From Casuarius casuarius (Eukaryota; Chordata; Aves; Casuariiformes; Casuariidae), in assembly GCA_003342895.1 (NCBI GenBank), contig PTFA01000278.1, positions 587,420-651,419 of the forward strand: 64,000 nt of DNA, read 5' to 3'. Under the pieces are notes generated by a model that was not told the DNA's origin, searched no databases, and was given only the letters and a program-made list of their open reading frames with translations. A program made the position numbers and the translations under genes. Below, one piece after another: positions 49,601 through 63,200 of the stretch (position 1 is its first letter; every line of letters starts with the position of its first letter).

Positions 49601-52600
49601 TTAAGCAACATCATGCAAAGCTATCATGCTTTTTTTCCACTCCCCCCGTCTATACTCTTATTCTCTAGATGCTGTTTTTGGCATACCCAATAAAACTTGT
49701 AATTTCTGGAATGCGCATTTTGTTTTACAGTTGTGGCACTCGGTGGGGAAAGCAGGGCTGATGACCTACTAGCTCTGTGGCTGATTATTTCAGTCAGTAA
49801 AACTCCAACATCTGTTTCTGNAATAAAAAGTCAGCAAGAACAATGNAAATCATTTTTCACCTTGGTTTCTCCAGTACTTTTATAAAGGCTGATCACCTAC
49901 AGTCATGGTGATCTGAAATAGACTATAGTAGCTGAATCCATGCTATGGGACAAGATCAGTATCGACAACTGTCCAAAGGCTGATAGAGCAGCCAATAAAC
50001 GAAGAACCTCTTGCTTTCCCGGCCCTCTCCGGTAGTCAGATTGTACAGGGTGGGGTTTGTACAAAGTTACTACGTATAATTCAGCTGAACAAAAAAGTGC
50101 TTTCAGCTTAACAAGAGGACATGTTAACTGGCTGGCAGTTTTATCTGAGGTATGCCTCGTGTGGAAGCTACAATCTCCAACTAGACGGCTTGTGTAAAGA
50201 CAGAAATCCCACCATGATCTGTCACATTTTAAAATGCAGTGATAATTCACTGCTGTAATGCAAACTATTTTTGTGGAAACAAAGCAAAAAAAAAAAAATG
50301 CAAGGAATAGCTCTTGGTCTCAGTGAGTGCTTAACTCAGTGACACATCTGTTTTGCTCCTTTGAGGAACTGAATACAACATTCCCCCCATTCCTGCAGGG
50401 GTTTGATTTGGCCCCAACAAGATACAAGATGCATTTTGCGTTGAGGAGTAACCAATATGCAGGCAAAAATGGGAGCGAAGGCCTGGTCCTAGGAGACCAC
50501 TGGAATGCTGTTTGGTGACTGATCTTCAAAACATTCCAGTTAAAACTTATCTCTTTTCCTTCGAACTGTCTCCTCCAGCTCCTTCCTCCATGGCTTTGAG
50601 CTAGCCAAGACCATCATCCAGTCGTCTGAACCTATAACATCACTCTGCAGACCATAGAAGCGTTGACACACTTATAAAGTACGAGCTCAGTAAAGCAGTT
50701 GGCTTTACACTGCTTGGATGCCTCAGTACTCTAATCCAACAGCATCCTTGATCAGCATCTCCAACGCCAGCGCTCGGCATTGCTCACCACGGCATTTTGC
50801 ACCCTTGTGCCCACCCCGGTGCCGCTGGCGGGGTCTTGCCCCTCCTTGCACCAGCTCCTCTGCAGTGTTCGGCTCTGCTGCTCTCTGGGACAAGCATGGC
50901 TCCACCTGCGACGCCCCACCAGCAATCCCGCTTAAACAGATACCTAAATTCTCATGCTTAATCCAGGTAAGCATGCAAGGAAGGTGCATGAGCATTTAGT
51001 GCCATCCAAATCCTGGTCAGCATCACAGGGGAGTCAGAGTACCTCGCTGGGGCAGTTTAAATTAGCAAACTTATTTATAATTGCGGCATCAAGGCAACTG
51101 CCTTCTGCCATCCCAGTACAGGAGTTGCAACCTCTCATCTCACCAAAGCCCGTTCACTAAAGCCCTTCAATTATGGAGAAAGTATCTAGCCACTGCATCT
51201 CATGTTGTAGTGATTCTCTTTGGTTATTTTTAATTCAGGCCTAGCTCGCTGCTTGGCCCCCCAAGATGGGCACAAGATATGGGACAACTGGGGAGGGGTG
51301 AAAGAGAGAGTTGGAATCACTTAAAAAGGTCCCAAAGGGAAATATCTGACACACGGTCTCCCGCCCAAGATTGCCAAGGCACAGGCATGTCAACTGTGAT
51401 TGTGAGTCTATATTCTGAGCAGCACAAACTGCACTTTCTTCTCAACTTTCTGGCATCCTCTGTCCACTGGACAGCATGCTAAAATTAAAATAGTTTCCTA
51501 TGAAACTGTGTGAAGCATCAAGTAGCAATAATTTTCCATTGCTGTCAAGCCAGGTTAGGTTTGAGAAGGCAATCCGGAGCTGAGAGATCCAATTCTTTAA
51601 TCATCCAGCCCTTCTTGGAGTCACATATTTTGTTTGCANTCACATCAGAAAAGCTCTCAAAACCAGTCGTGAGACACACACACTTAAACTCTCTGCCATA
51701 GAAAGACCAGAGCAAAACAACAGTCTACTCAAACAACTGGGAAGAGTTCACTGTAAGTTTTAAAGGAAAACCTATTCTATTAATGTGGGCTAATTAACCA
51801 CCCCTTATATTTGCAAACACATAATTCTGAAACATATACAGAAAACTTGCATACAGTAGTCTCCAAATCTCAGGTCCAAAAGAGACATGTTTGATTACAT
51901 GGAGGATCTCTCCTCTCCTCCACAGAACAACTAAATTGTTTCTTGGCTTACACAGTGCAATACTACCAGCGTCAAAGGGGCTGCGCGACATGAAGCTGAG
52001 GGTAAAACATTGCCACAAAACTATTTGTACACCAGTTCCTGGTGTGGTGGATTAGAAATGCATGTCAAAGAGAGCCTGGCTGTATTCTATGTTTGCATTT
52101 GCTTTTGCCTCTCCTTAAAAATAGGAGAGGGACAAAGTCTAGAGCTTTGCTCATAGTGTATATACATCAACAAAATGATCTTTTAATCCTGTCATAAGTA
52201 AGCCAGAAAATGTATGTTATCTAGTAATTGCAAAGTTGGCACTAAGAACATGAACAATCCTCTTTTTGTCACTAATGATGTATCACTTCCAAGTGGACCC
52301 AAACCCTTAAACACAGACAAATGCGATATGCTGAAGCTTAGCATCTGACAGTCACTGTGTGAAGAGTCTGCTCCAGACAGATCTATGTGCAATTTCAGCA
52401 GCAGGATGTGGCTGTATCTCAGTCACTGAGCACAATAATTATGGAGCATGTATCTGTTTCATTCATTCTTGTGAATCAGTTTACACAGAGAAACCATTTT
52501 TTGCAAGACTTCTAGTGAGCAGATTCAAACTGACAACCACAAAAAACAAAGTAACTAAGGTTTCACTCCTTTCCTTTGAAGCCTAGGAAGATTATCAATA

Positions 52601-53805
52601 TTTTTGCTATGGTAGAGTGTAATATCTCGTGGAAATATACACTTTAAGTACAGGAAATTTTTCAGAAGAAGGAAAATACATAATAAATATTGACTTTTCC
52701 AGTTTACCAACTATACAGCAGGAGTGAACAAGAACCTACAGAGTATGCCTGTGCCTTGATATACTGGTGTGTGTGTGCATGCCCCAGGACTCAGGTACAG
52801 AGTGGGCAAAGGAAAAGTGCCAACATCAGCTACATTTCACTGTTGCTTTAAATAAGACTTCTGGGGGTGAAATCTGAAGGTGGTGGCAGGGGATTTTGGC
52901 GCATGGCTCCTCTGAGGTTAGTATGATATACCCAGCTAAATCNCTGCACAGAGATCTGTATTTATAATCCTTAGGTTTTTCCATNTGTTTGTTTTGCCAT
53001 TGCGTTTTGCTGTTGGTGGTGTTACTGGGCAGGTNCCCTAGGGATCACCTTAACCTTGCNCTATGTTTTACTGAGGTGACCTTCACAAGGCAGTCCTGGA
53101 GCTAGCAGAAGCTTGGCCGTTATCCCTGTACCCCGCTGAAAGAGAGAGGTAATAAAACCTCAAGGAAATGTCTTAAAAATTGTTTACATTGCTTCCAGGA
53201 GCTAAGGCTGTACCTCTGCAAGGCACTACCTAATACCAGNCAATAAGCCTACTGTGCTGGGCATCTCTGCATTGCACAGCACAAATATATGACTAAGTGC
53301 AGACATCCATGCACATGGGCCTGAAGAACATCTAATACCGGAAAAAAGAAAGCTGTGGTGTGAAGGCAGGTAAGGACAAATTCATTCAATATTTGTATTT
53401 AGCTGGATAACTACAGCTTCAAACAATCTGAGGTAATTCCACGTACCTCAAATCCCTCTATCACGTCAGCGTATACAACAGGAGCCACAAGTCAAGATCA
53501 GATAGAGAAAGCGTGAGCTCTTTGGTCAGAGGCCAAAAGAGTTTCCTGACATCTACCTACCTGATAAATATTTGATGCTCTATTCCTCTCAAACTTTATG
53601 GTAGATGGACTATGACAGTTCATGGGCCATGCTACAGCTCCCTAAGCTTTTTGCATTAATGCACCCATTATTCAATGAGTCTCTAACACTAGCATGAGGA
53701 AGCAAAATTATATTCTCAGTATGCTTCCAGTATCTGTGTCCCCTCCTTTGCACCACTGATGAAATAACTTTAATGACAAAGCCGCCATTTTAGATAAGAA
53801 AGGTA
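43671..53805. other. Intergenic, no gene recognised
   Basis: It includes GC-rich islets at about 46230-46450 and 50755-50930 in otherwise AT-rich DNA. The 46032-46586 + frame (184 residues) crosses the first islet; it matches no family I know and its N- and C-terminal thirds read like translated AT-rich noncoding DNA. No splice-linked exons were identified. Ambiguous bases are dense near 45890-46010 and 48150-48330. Confidence 0.65.
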
Positions 53806-53899
53806 ATGGCCCAATTCATTTAAACTGGTAAATTTATCCTCAAAGTAGTTGCCATTGGTCCAGATTTACCCCCTCATAAATGACAAGAAAATCTGACCT
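53806..53899. repeat. Degenerate palindromic repeat, likely old amniote element
   Basis: The left half (GGCCCAATTCATTTAAACTG onward, with GGTAAAT) and the reverse complement of the right half share ATT, CATTTA and GGTAAAT blocks in the same order, so the unit is an imperfect inverted repeat. The wording resembles a palindromic repeat common in birds, crocodilians and turtles in which paired halves meet at a CCATTG centre. The name of the family is not recalled with certainty. Confidence 0.45.
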
Positions 53900-56800
53900 A
53901 GGATCTAAAAAATGATAAATGAAACAACGGCAGCTTTAACTGCAGAGGAAATGCCAGTGGTACATTTGTTTTCTGCCACNCTCCAAAATTTTGATTCATT
54001 CCTTGTAATCTGGATTTGCCATCACTACACTTTTCAACCATTGTCTTCTTTATTTCCCCATGCAATAATCTATCCTTGCCNCATGATTTCCTCACAAATG
54101 CCAATACAGTAATAATAATAACAATCTTTGCTCTCAACTGAAAAGCAAGAACTAAAATGCAGTCTCAGGGATCTTTCNTGCAATTTAATTTATGTAGCNN
54201 CCTGAACTGTGCTCTCACNGTTGATGATATTAACTAGTAATGCNTCTGGGTTGAATTACAGCTTTTTGTGCTAAGCCAAGNGCTATACATTATCAGGGAT
54301 GTTTTTCTTATATCTGAGACTGTTCTGACTTGGGAGATATACCCCCTAGCTACTTTTATTTTAGAACAACAGTGTCCAAGCTCTGCAACATTGGCAGCCT
54401 CGTTAGTAAGTTCCCAGACCCAGACGAGGCATGCCGAGTTGGTGAAGACATTGGTTCATTTTCCCAACTTTGTTTATTGTTATTCGTGCAATCATGTCCT
54501 CTGCCTGCACTTTTGTCTTTCTCAGTTTCTCAGAAGTAATTGCTTATTGCAGTTCAGCAGCAACGAAATCATGGAGCTAGTGAGTTATGTTTATCCCACT
54601 GTTACAGGTTATCTTTTAGGAGTCTGCTGGCATCCTTTGGTTGTAAAAGTGCATCCTGAGCACTACTACTGTTAAATAAAACAATAAGGGGGATTAAAAA
54701 ACAAACAAACATTCTCCTCTCCACGACGAATTATATGGCATAGCAAAGCTCCTGCATTTGACAACTACCAATTTAGTTCAAAAGCTGAAGCACAAAAGTA
54801 AGGAAAAACGTTATATAGATTTTGCCTAAACAAATTAACAGAAAAAAAGTAAAATGCATTTTGCATTGAGGCAGGTGTTCAATTTAACTGGAAATAAAAA
54901 GCNCTCCTTTTGGGACAGTTTTAGGAAAGCCTGTGGAAATGAAAGCCCAGTTTTTTAAGACCGACATGGCAGGTTTCCCACCGGTTAGGCATTCGCTCTG
55001 GATCACTTCCCAACTCTGAAATAAATNCCTTAATCCCCAAACTATCCCAATAGGTGCTGCTAACGCTGCGTTACATGGTCTATGGAAGTATTCTCTAGGC
55101 ACAGGCAAGGGCACGCCACTGCCTCTCTCCCCAGCACGTCTCGGCAGCCTTCGCCCTCGCCCCTTGCAGCGCTTTCGTCTCCATCTCTGCATNGTACAGC
55201 CCCTGCTGCCCCGTGCGTCTCAGCAAGGAAACCTCCATGGCAGCAGCTGGGAGAGGCTGGAGGTGCTGCGAGGAGCTGCAGGAGGAAGGGCTGTACTCAA
55301 CAGGAAAATGGGGAGTGAGGGCAATGCAGGCTTTACTGGAGGAAGCAGGACAAATTTGGACAAAGGCTTCAAATCAACGTCTCCCATTTCCCAGATGAGC
55401 CTCTTTCTTTGGGACTTGTCCACAGGTGGATGCTCTGGAAGCCTAAGAGAAATGAGCTCNGACAAAACTTTCTGCACTACCACTNNTCAGAAGACCCCAG
55501 GACNACCAGAGCAACCTCACTTTTGTGCATNGTGTAGGCAACTGCACCCATCAGAGACAAGGTCAGGGGCCCATGGCTCCATTCCCAGCTGCAGAAGGGA
55601 ACTCTTCCATCTAGTTTTCTTTAAAAAGGCCACACTGGTCTCAGTCTGTTTATTTTTTTTAGGTTCATTTCCATCTCTTTATTTCAGGGATTATTTTCAA
55701 CTGAATGCGTTTCATTCCTGAACAGGCACTATTCAGAAGGAATAGGTGCTTTCCAAGCAACATGGTAGATGTGAAGGTAGTGGCTACTTTCTGAAGTCAT
55801 AACAACTGCTGAACTGCAATTCATGGTATTGCTTTTTCTGCTGAGAATTTGATATACTGACATTTGTGAAAGTGAAATACCTCAACTTTGCAATATCAAA
55901 ACTGCAGAATGAATGCTGTGAGCTGCAACAGATAGCTTGAAAATACTCTGATACATAAAACTATGTCCTGCAGTCCAAAAGTCTATCTTTGAAAGGAACA
56001 AGAAGATATACCACATGTCTACTACAGAGTTAGTTAAACGTAATGCAAAGAATAGCATTTCTCTAGACTCTTAGATTTAAAAGGAATGTACATTACTAAG
56101 AATTAGAAATAGAGTAGAATCNTTCTATTACCATTTTGTGGAAAACATGAGGTTATATTTGTAATAACTTCATGTTCACTANGTGTGGCTCAGTTTCTCT
56201 GTACACTACTTTTAGGAAAAGGAATAAGCCACAGTCTTGTCATGGGCAGAGAGAAAAGTCTGCATGTGTTTGCATCACATTGTCTGATTTGGAGTAAATT
56301 GGTTACTCTGAACCAAAATGACCAGCACACCTAAGGAGAGAACTTGTTTGAAGAGACTACAAAGTAATGAAACTTCCTGCNACATGGGTTTCAAAGAAAC
56401 CAAATAATTAAAGGACGGCAAAAGAAGATAAAAGACAGCGAGCCCATTAATAGCTAGTTAAAATGGGGTCTTCCAGAGCTAACAATTGCTTGACGGATTT
56501 CAGGAAAGACCTCGAGCAGTTGCTTTGCTCTGTGCTTGACAAGNATTGAGTGAGGATGGAGCTCCTGCCGTTGCTTTCCATCCGTTTGGCCAACCTGTCC
56601 TGCTTTGCCAGTCTATAAAAGGAACCTTCCACATGTCCAAACTTCCCAGCTCAAAGTGCATACAGGTTTCCCCTTAATAAAACTATGGTTTTACACAGAA
56701 GTGCTGTGATTTAAATCTGCTTCCAAATGAAAAGATGCAGAGCACTGTATGCAGAAGATATACCAGGGTTCAGCTNCCACAGTTATTTAAGTAGGTGATG

Positions 56801-57109
56801 GACAGGTTGGGTTCACGAACAAAAGTCTGTCACAAATCCATTGCATAGCCTCTAAGAGGGATTGCTTGAGCAGCAATTGAACAGTGATATTTATGATAGC
56901 AATACTGCAAAGCAGTCAAACTATTCACGTGGTATTTTTAATCCCCCCTTTTTTATTTGTTTATTTTTATTTTAAATGAACAGATGTTTCCCAAACTCAC
57001 TAAATGTATGGTTCAGTATTAACTTATCTGCATTGTGTAGACGTGGTTTCACAGGTGCATACGGTTGTAGCTAAGAAAAGAGTTAGCTCACTTTGTTCAT
57101 TGTTACTAG
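53900..57109. other. Intergenic, no gene recognised
   Basis: It holds a GC-rich islet at about 55090-55300 that underlies the 55164-55721 + frame (185 residues), which has several ambiguous codons and no recognisable domain. The 54268-54675 + frame (135 residues) is also unrecognised. An AAT-rich tract lies at 54109-54124. Confidence 0.65.
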
Positions 57110-57210
57110 GGGCTCCATCCTGGATGGCCCGTATATCTAAAACTCCCACTAAAGTTAATAGAAGATGGGAATGTCAAGGAATATGGGATAAGGCCATAAT
57201 TATGAAAGTA
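57110..57210. repeat. Possible fragment of an old amniote interspersed repeat
   Basis: The run ACTCCCACTAAAGTTAATAG, followed by a GGATAAGGCC stretch, resembles the 'actcccattgaagtcaatgg' phrase of old repeats seen across sauropsids. The match is short and diverged, so this is a weak call. Confidence 0.3.
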
Positions 57211-60200
57211 TAACAAGTCCTAGCACAAGAGTTTTGTAAACCACTAGTGCCCAAGGGAAANAGGCTATCATTATTTGAAAATGATAACATCGTAATGCAT
57301 CTTGTTGTACTTGAAAAATTTAATAAAAAGAGAATTATTAAAAAACACACAAAAATTACATATACTCTGCCTGCATGAAAGCTATTTAATAAAGCAGGTT
57401 TCAAGCTGGTATTCTGATATTNCATATCAACACAGCCACCATTCAATTTTACTGTTATTAAAAATAAGTCAAAGACAAGAACTGCACCTTTTCTCCTGCA
57501 CANGAGATTATTTTAAACACCTTCTTCNCCCTTCTCGGAGCAGAAGAGAAGGAAAGGTGACATGGGAGGAGACACCCCGGCACCAGGAGGCCCAGAGAGC
57601 GCGGTGGCCATCGGGGCACAGCTGTGGACCTGAGGTGGGAGCAGGGTAGGTGAACATAGCCACTTTCTGCCTTCCTNGAAAAAGCTCAGAGCAGGCTGCT
57701 CTGGGGAATTTTGCTTTTTCTCTGCATCAGGGATCATTACAGCGGAAATACAGCCTGACCACTCCTGGCCAGAAGGTCAGGTGCCATCTCCCACTCCACC
57801 AGCCTCCACTCAGACAGGGCATTTTGATCTACCCTTGGAGCCTGGAGGCCAAATTAAGCAGAAGAGGAAAAGGGGGTGCAAGGTGGCTTCGTGGCTCCTG
57901 TCCCCATGCCACGTGTGCCCTGTGGGGCAGCGGCACAGCTGCAGACCAGCACTGCAGGGGGGCGGCTTGTGCCTCCGGAGGAAAAGTGACGGCTCGCTCC
58001 CACCCCACCACGTGGTCCACTGGAGGGGCCAGCCTCCACGAGTTTGCAGGAAGGCTTAACTCCTTGCATTTCATTTCTGAAATTTCACCATTTTGCGCGC
58101 AGAGGGTCGCTTTTAAAGCTTTTCTTGACACCCCCCCACTCCAGCAGGCAAAGGCCGACTGAGCTTCACGAGCAGAGGTGAGCCTGCTGCTGCCTTTAGT
58201 TTAAAATAAATAAACGAAACCAAAACAGCCCCCGCCCCCGACTTGCAGCACTTCAAGAATTTTAAAAGGCGGGTTGCGACTTCAGTAAAGAGTATAGCCA
58301 AAACACTGCCTCTGGCCCACACACATTGCTCACGTCTAGACTGATTGGCCCAGACATCAGCACGACCACATGTTTTCAAATTAAATTAGACCTTTTTGAT
58401 CAAAGAACCACATTCGCTTAAGCAATGCTCTAATTTCTTAATTATACATCTTATTATTTGATNGCAGTAAGACTTAACACAGTGACATTCAATAATTTTG
58501 TGCCAGAGGGAATGGATTCTCATTGAGACAACAGCCCTGAGCTAAAAAAGCACCACGGATGCTGAGAGAAGAGCAATCATAATAACAGTAGTAGAAAAGG
58601 CATCCTGTTAAGTACTCAGTTTAAGTGAAATTTTAGGACAGAAGTGAGTGACAGCTGAGCGTATCACAGCCTGGTAGAGAGAGGGAGAAGGATGCCTTTA
58701 GGTCAACATCACTTAAAAAAACCAGCAACCTCCCTACTCAGACTGTCAGCAAGAGGAAAAATGCCACTTGGTCAATACAGACAAGCAGGATAGCTAAGCC
58801 AGCATGTGAAAGATTGAGTTGTACGTCAGAGCACCCTAGCAGCCCCAACAGTATGTTAAATCCAACTATTTCAGTGTTAGAACACTGTGATTTCATTGTG
58901 AAAACGTTAAAAGTATAACATTCAAGAATCCCTGCGCAAAGAAAGATTTTATTTAAGAAACAGCCTATTCTGTGCCATCAGATCATACCCTTCAGCCTGC
59001 TTCTGCAGGAAAAGCAGAGCCTGTCTCTCAGCCAGCCCAAATCTGTCCAAGGTTCCTCCTCTTTCCACAGAGCTCAGAAANAGCCTTGGAAAGATGTGCC
59101 TGCTCCCGGCGTGGGGAAAATGGCTCACCTTGCTCAGAGCAAAGACCTGCATGCTTTCAGACAAGCTCACTTCTACTCGCTTGCAAACACAACAGTACGG
59201 GACCCTTTATACCCAGTACACCCCACTACAATAACTGGAATTTGTACTTGTTTATGGTGCATAAGGACCATAGGCTGGGATCAAGATAATGTCAGACAGG
59301 TTTTGTACAAATATTTTTAACCCTGGACATGATCCTTGGAGGAAAAGCTGACTGACTCAAATGAGCAAATGAAGGGCAGAAGGAAATAACAGCAACTTGC
59401 CTTGAAAACAGGTTATGTAAAAGTATTCTTAAGTCATTCTTCTTAAGAAAAATATAAAGTTAGGTTTGAAAGAGCATGAGCTCCTTGAGACTTCTTCCAG
59501 AGCCTGCAATTTATTGTCTAAATGCTGGCAGACATCATGGCGAAGGCAGACACAGAAGTGATTCAAAGAAGGAAAGTTTTGCAGGTTAGCTTTGAAGTAG
59601 TAGCACAGGAGACAGTTCAGATAAATCAGCGAGGTTCCCCTGGAGGTAGTGGGAAACAAACTACAGGATGATAGTAACCCAATAAATAAAAACAACAACC
59701 AGGAAAGTAAAGTGTTGAGTTCAGATAGGGCATAGCCTAGACTTTCTACTATGAATGGCATCACATACTTTTCAGCATTAAAAGTACCATCATCAGAACA
59801 AGCAAGCCTCCACGATGGACAGGCACACCCATGCACATGTTACTCTAAATAGCTATCTTGAGTTGACTCTCAGAGAGCAAGTGGAAATTTAGAAGTGTAA
59901 TTCATGGAAAATTCGAGTCATAACATTTCTTTTGTATTGACCTAGCCACATGTAATTCTCTGTCTGGTGCCAATGGCAACAACATGGGCTGGGTTCAGTC
60001 TGCATGGGGGGGTCCTTCCCTGAAACAAATGAGACTATTGCTCAAGCCCTGACTCGGAGCTGACTCCTATTTCTAGCTCCATGTAACCCAGCTCTCATCA
60101 CTCGCAAACCCTTGGGATTCTTGGGAGGACCAAAATATTCTCACCTTTCCCCTTCTTTCCTCCCAGCTAAGCTGCGATAGCCGTGTCTATTGACATGCAC

Positions 60201-63200
60201 TGATAGCATTTTGCTCATTCTGTGCTCTTGGAAGTTGTTATTACAGGCTAGTAGTTGCGGTTTGCTTGAGAGTGGGTGTTTAATGGCGCCACAATCCTTG
60301 CTGACATAGACACCAACCCTCAGTCCTGGTCAGGTTCATGGCAGTGGCTCTTCCCTGCCAGCCCCTCCTGCTGCACTGCCTGCCCACCTTGTTCAGGACA
60401 CTGGTGGGTGCTTTTTCCACCGCTCAGATGGGTCCGCACCGTACAGCTACGTCAGTGCCAGCTTCCTTGCAAAGCTCCTGCTGCTCTGATATCCATCACT
60501 GCCACTGCAGCTTTGCCCTGCTATAGACTTTCTGCCCAACTCTGGAAAACCATCACTGACTGCATTGGGGAGGGTGACAGAGATGCGGAGGGAGGCAGGA
60601 TTTCCAGATAATGCCTGCTCCGCACATGAGGCCTCCTGGGCTCCAGGATGAGCTCTCCATCCTGTTGAAGTCCCTATGAAGTCCAGCAGCAATTTCTGAN
60701 CCCTGCGTGATGCCTGTGTCCAACCATCACTTACACATCAGCNACATTGCAGACACCGCCAGGAGAAACAGCACGCGGAGCAACAGACAAGCAACACAAT
60801 TCACACGTGAGATGCTGGTCAGAGCTGTTTGGTCCCCTTCCAAGGGAGCAAAAGCCTTGTCAACCCATCTCTGATCACCTCTGCTAGGTATCTCTTTGTA
60901 CATAATAGAATTACATTCCTGGTTATTTCCTTTCTCCCATTCTCATTTCCTCCTGCATCTTTCATCCACTGATGAGAAGGAAATATATAATGTTCATTTC
61001 TGTAATTGTTGATAGTGCAAACATACTAATAAGTGTTTTANCATTGTAATGGAACAACACAATTTAAAAATAGGTAAATCTGGGGCTATCCTCTGAGTAT
61101 AGCAGCATCTGGTGACCTAAGCACAGCCAGAAGACAAGCGGAAGCAGATCTCCTCCAAATCCGATGGCATCTTCAAGCTCCATGAGCTGCTGCACAGCCC
61201 CATTACTCTGAAGTCCTGACTAGACTAGGACAGGCCATAAGACCATGTAGTGGATAAACTCATTTTTAGTGNTTCATAAAACTACCAGTCATCTCTGTAT
61301 GTATTGCACACAACGGGTCAGTGGAGAAGAGGTCTGCGCGTTGACCNTATACGGGTTAATCTTTAAATTCATTCTGAGGTTGAACCTGTACAGCCACATC
61401 AGAAAAACACAGCTTAAAAATGAAGTGCTTGTGATAGGAAACACCATCGTGACAGGCAGATGGAGCTGATCACAGAACAGTAGTTTAATGAGGTGATAGC
61501 ACATGATCNCCATATACTTCACCATCATGTCAAACATTTGTCCCAAATATTTTACCANGGCTGTGTTTATATAATAGCTCAGTTATGATCAGTGACAGTT
61601 TTGAGTTTAGCATAAAAGACATACTGCATGGATGCTATTTATCAATGGGTTAGCAGCTAACAGAGTGCAGCCCAGTTATATCTCTAGCCCTTGTTTCCGT
61701 GCACATCTGGATATCTCAAACCCCTTAAAACAATTCAAAACAATCTAATCTGATAGCATGTACTTTTGACTTTTTCTGTAAGCAAAAGGTTTGAGATTAA
61801 CCAGAATTTAGCCCTGCAGAACTAAGTTAATCTTCTTGATTTGGGAAAGACTTTGACACAGTTTCTGATTGTGTGATCTCTGCAATAAAATCAGGCTAAT
61901 TTCCCTGAAAGTGGCTACAGATGGAAAGTTGAGGGATGAGGCTGCTATTCCCAGTTTTGCCATTCTATTCTTTGTGAGTCTAAAGAAGCCTCTTAATCTA
62001 TCTGTGGTTTACATTCTTCATCTGCAAAGCAGAGACAGCCTGATTTGTTTACTGAAAGCACTGCATAAATACTAAGCACATCACCTTTCCTGAGGAGAGC
62101 TAATCGAAATTCAGAATTTCTGTTCTGCTGTTAATTCTGATATTTAGGAAAGATGAAGAAAAAAAAAAAGAGAAGTGGTGAAATTTGCCAGGAGAAGAAA
62201 GTTATGGGGGGGTATCCCAACTGATCCTAGATTTAAAACCTCACCCTGGAGCAGGAATGGGGAGACCCCCAAGCACCATCCCCATGGACACAGGGCAGCG
62301 TGCTCCCACCTGCAGCTCTTGAAACACCGAGCTTTGCAGTTGTCTGCCAAAGGCTTTGGTAAGAAAGCCGATAGGTCATGGCTGTGAATTCAACATTTTG
62401 ACCATTTTCTCAAACTGCATTTGCTATCTGAGAAGAGGCACTTTTTGAGTAGAAAACATTTCTTGAGATACCAGTCTGTCTCCTGAGCAGAACCAGATGC
62501 CAAAGACCTACAACGTTGCTTGAGAACAAAAGAGAAACGAATGATGTGGAGTATCACACCACGCAGTACCACTGAGTATATTAATCTATGGGCAAACTTT
62601 ATATACACCCGGGAAGAGGGGCAGCCAAACACTACCAAAGCAATCCCTGTCCCCCACTCCCTTTTGGGAACTCTCAGCTCACATATAAGGTAGCTATTTT
62701 TTCCCCAATAATTGAATACATACAAGGAGAATAAAACAGAAATCAAAGTCTCCTGCTATCTGCTTCCCTCTGCATAGATCCACTTACAATGACAGAACTT
62801 TACTTCAAAGAAAGCTTGCTTATATGTTAAAAAACAAAAACAACTTGTAAACCTGCATGACCAAGCACCATCTGGCAACTCTTGTCATAACAATGCTATT
62901 GTTTGTTTAGGTAGATTTCTTTTAGGGTTTTAATTACACACCAGGGAGCAGCACCCCTGCAAAGAAATCTCCTGACCTCAGCCTCTGCNGATGTGAGCTT
63001 CTTCCATTTGACTTTATTGGGAAACATGTCCATTACAAAACAAGAAAAGAGGTTCCCAGTGCTTTAACATAGCGGTTCACCTACTAAAGGAGTTTTGATG
63101 TCATTTCTTAACTTCATGGCCTGGCTGCAGAGGAAATGAGATCATTTAGGTTGTTTTTAAAAAAAAAAAAAAATTTGGCCAGGAGAGAGGCTCAGATACA

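Noticed and set aside
54268..54675. 135-residue + strand frame
   Set aside because: No motif recognised and composition typical of noncoding DNA.
55164..55721. 185-residue + strand open frame as a gene
   Set aside because: Several ambiguous codons, no domain, and open frames overlap on both strands, as expected for GC-rich noncoding DNA.
57650..58162. 170-residue + strand open frame, considered as a PCSK5 first exon
   Set aside because: No signal peptide or proprotein convertase prodomain could be read, and equally long frames exist on the other strand.
59429..59836. 135-residue minus strand frame with hydrophobic stretches
   Set aside because: Hydrophobicity comes from T-rich codons; no family resemblance and no neighbouring exons.
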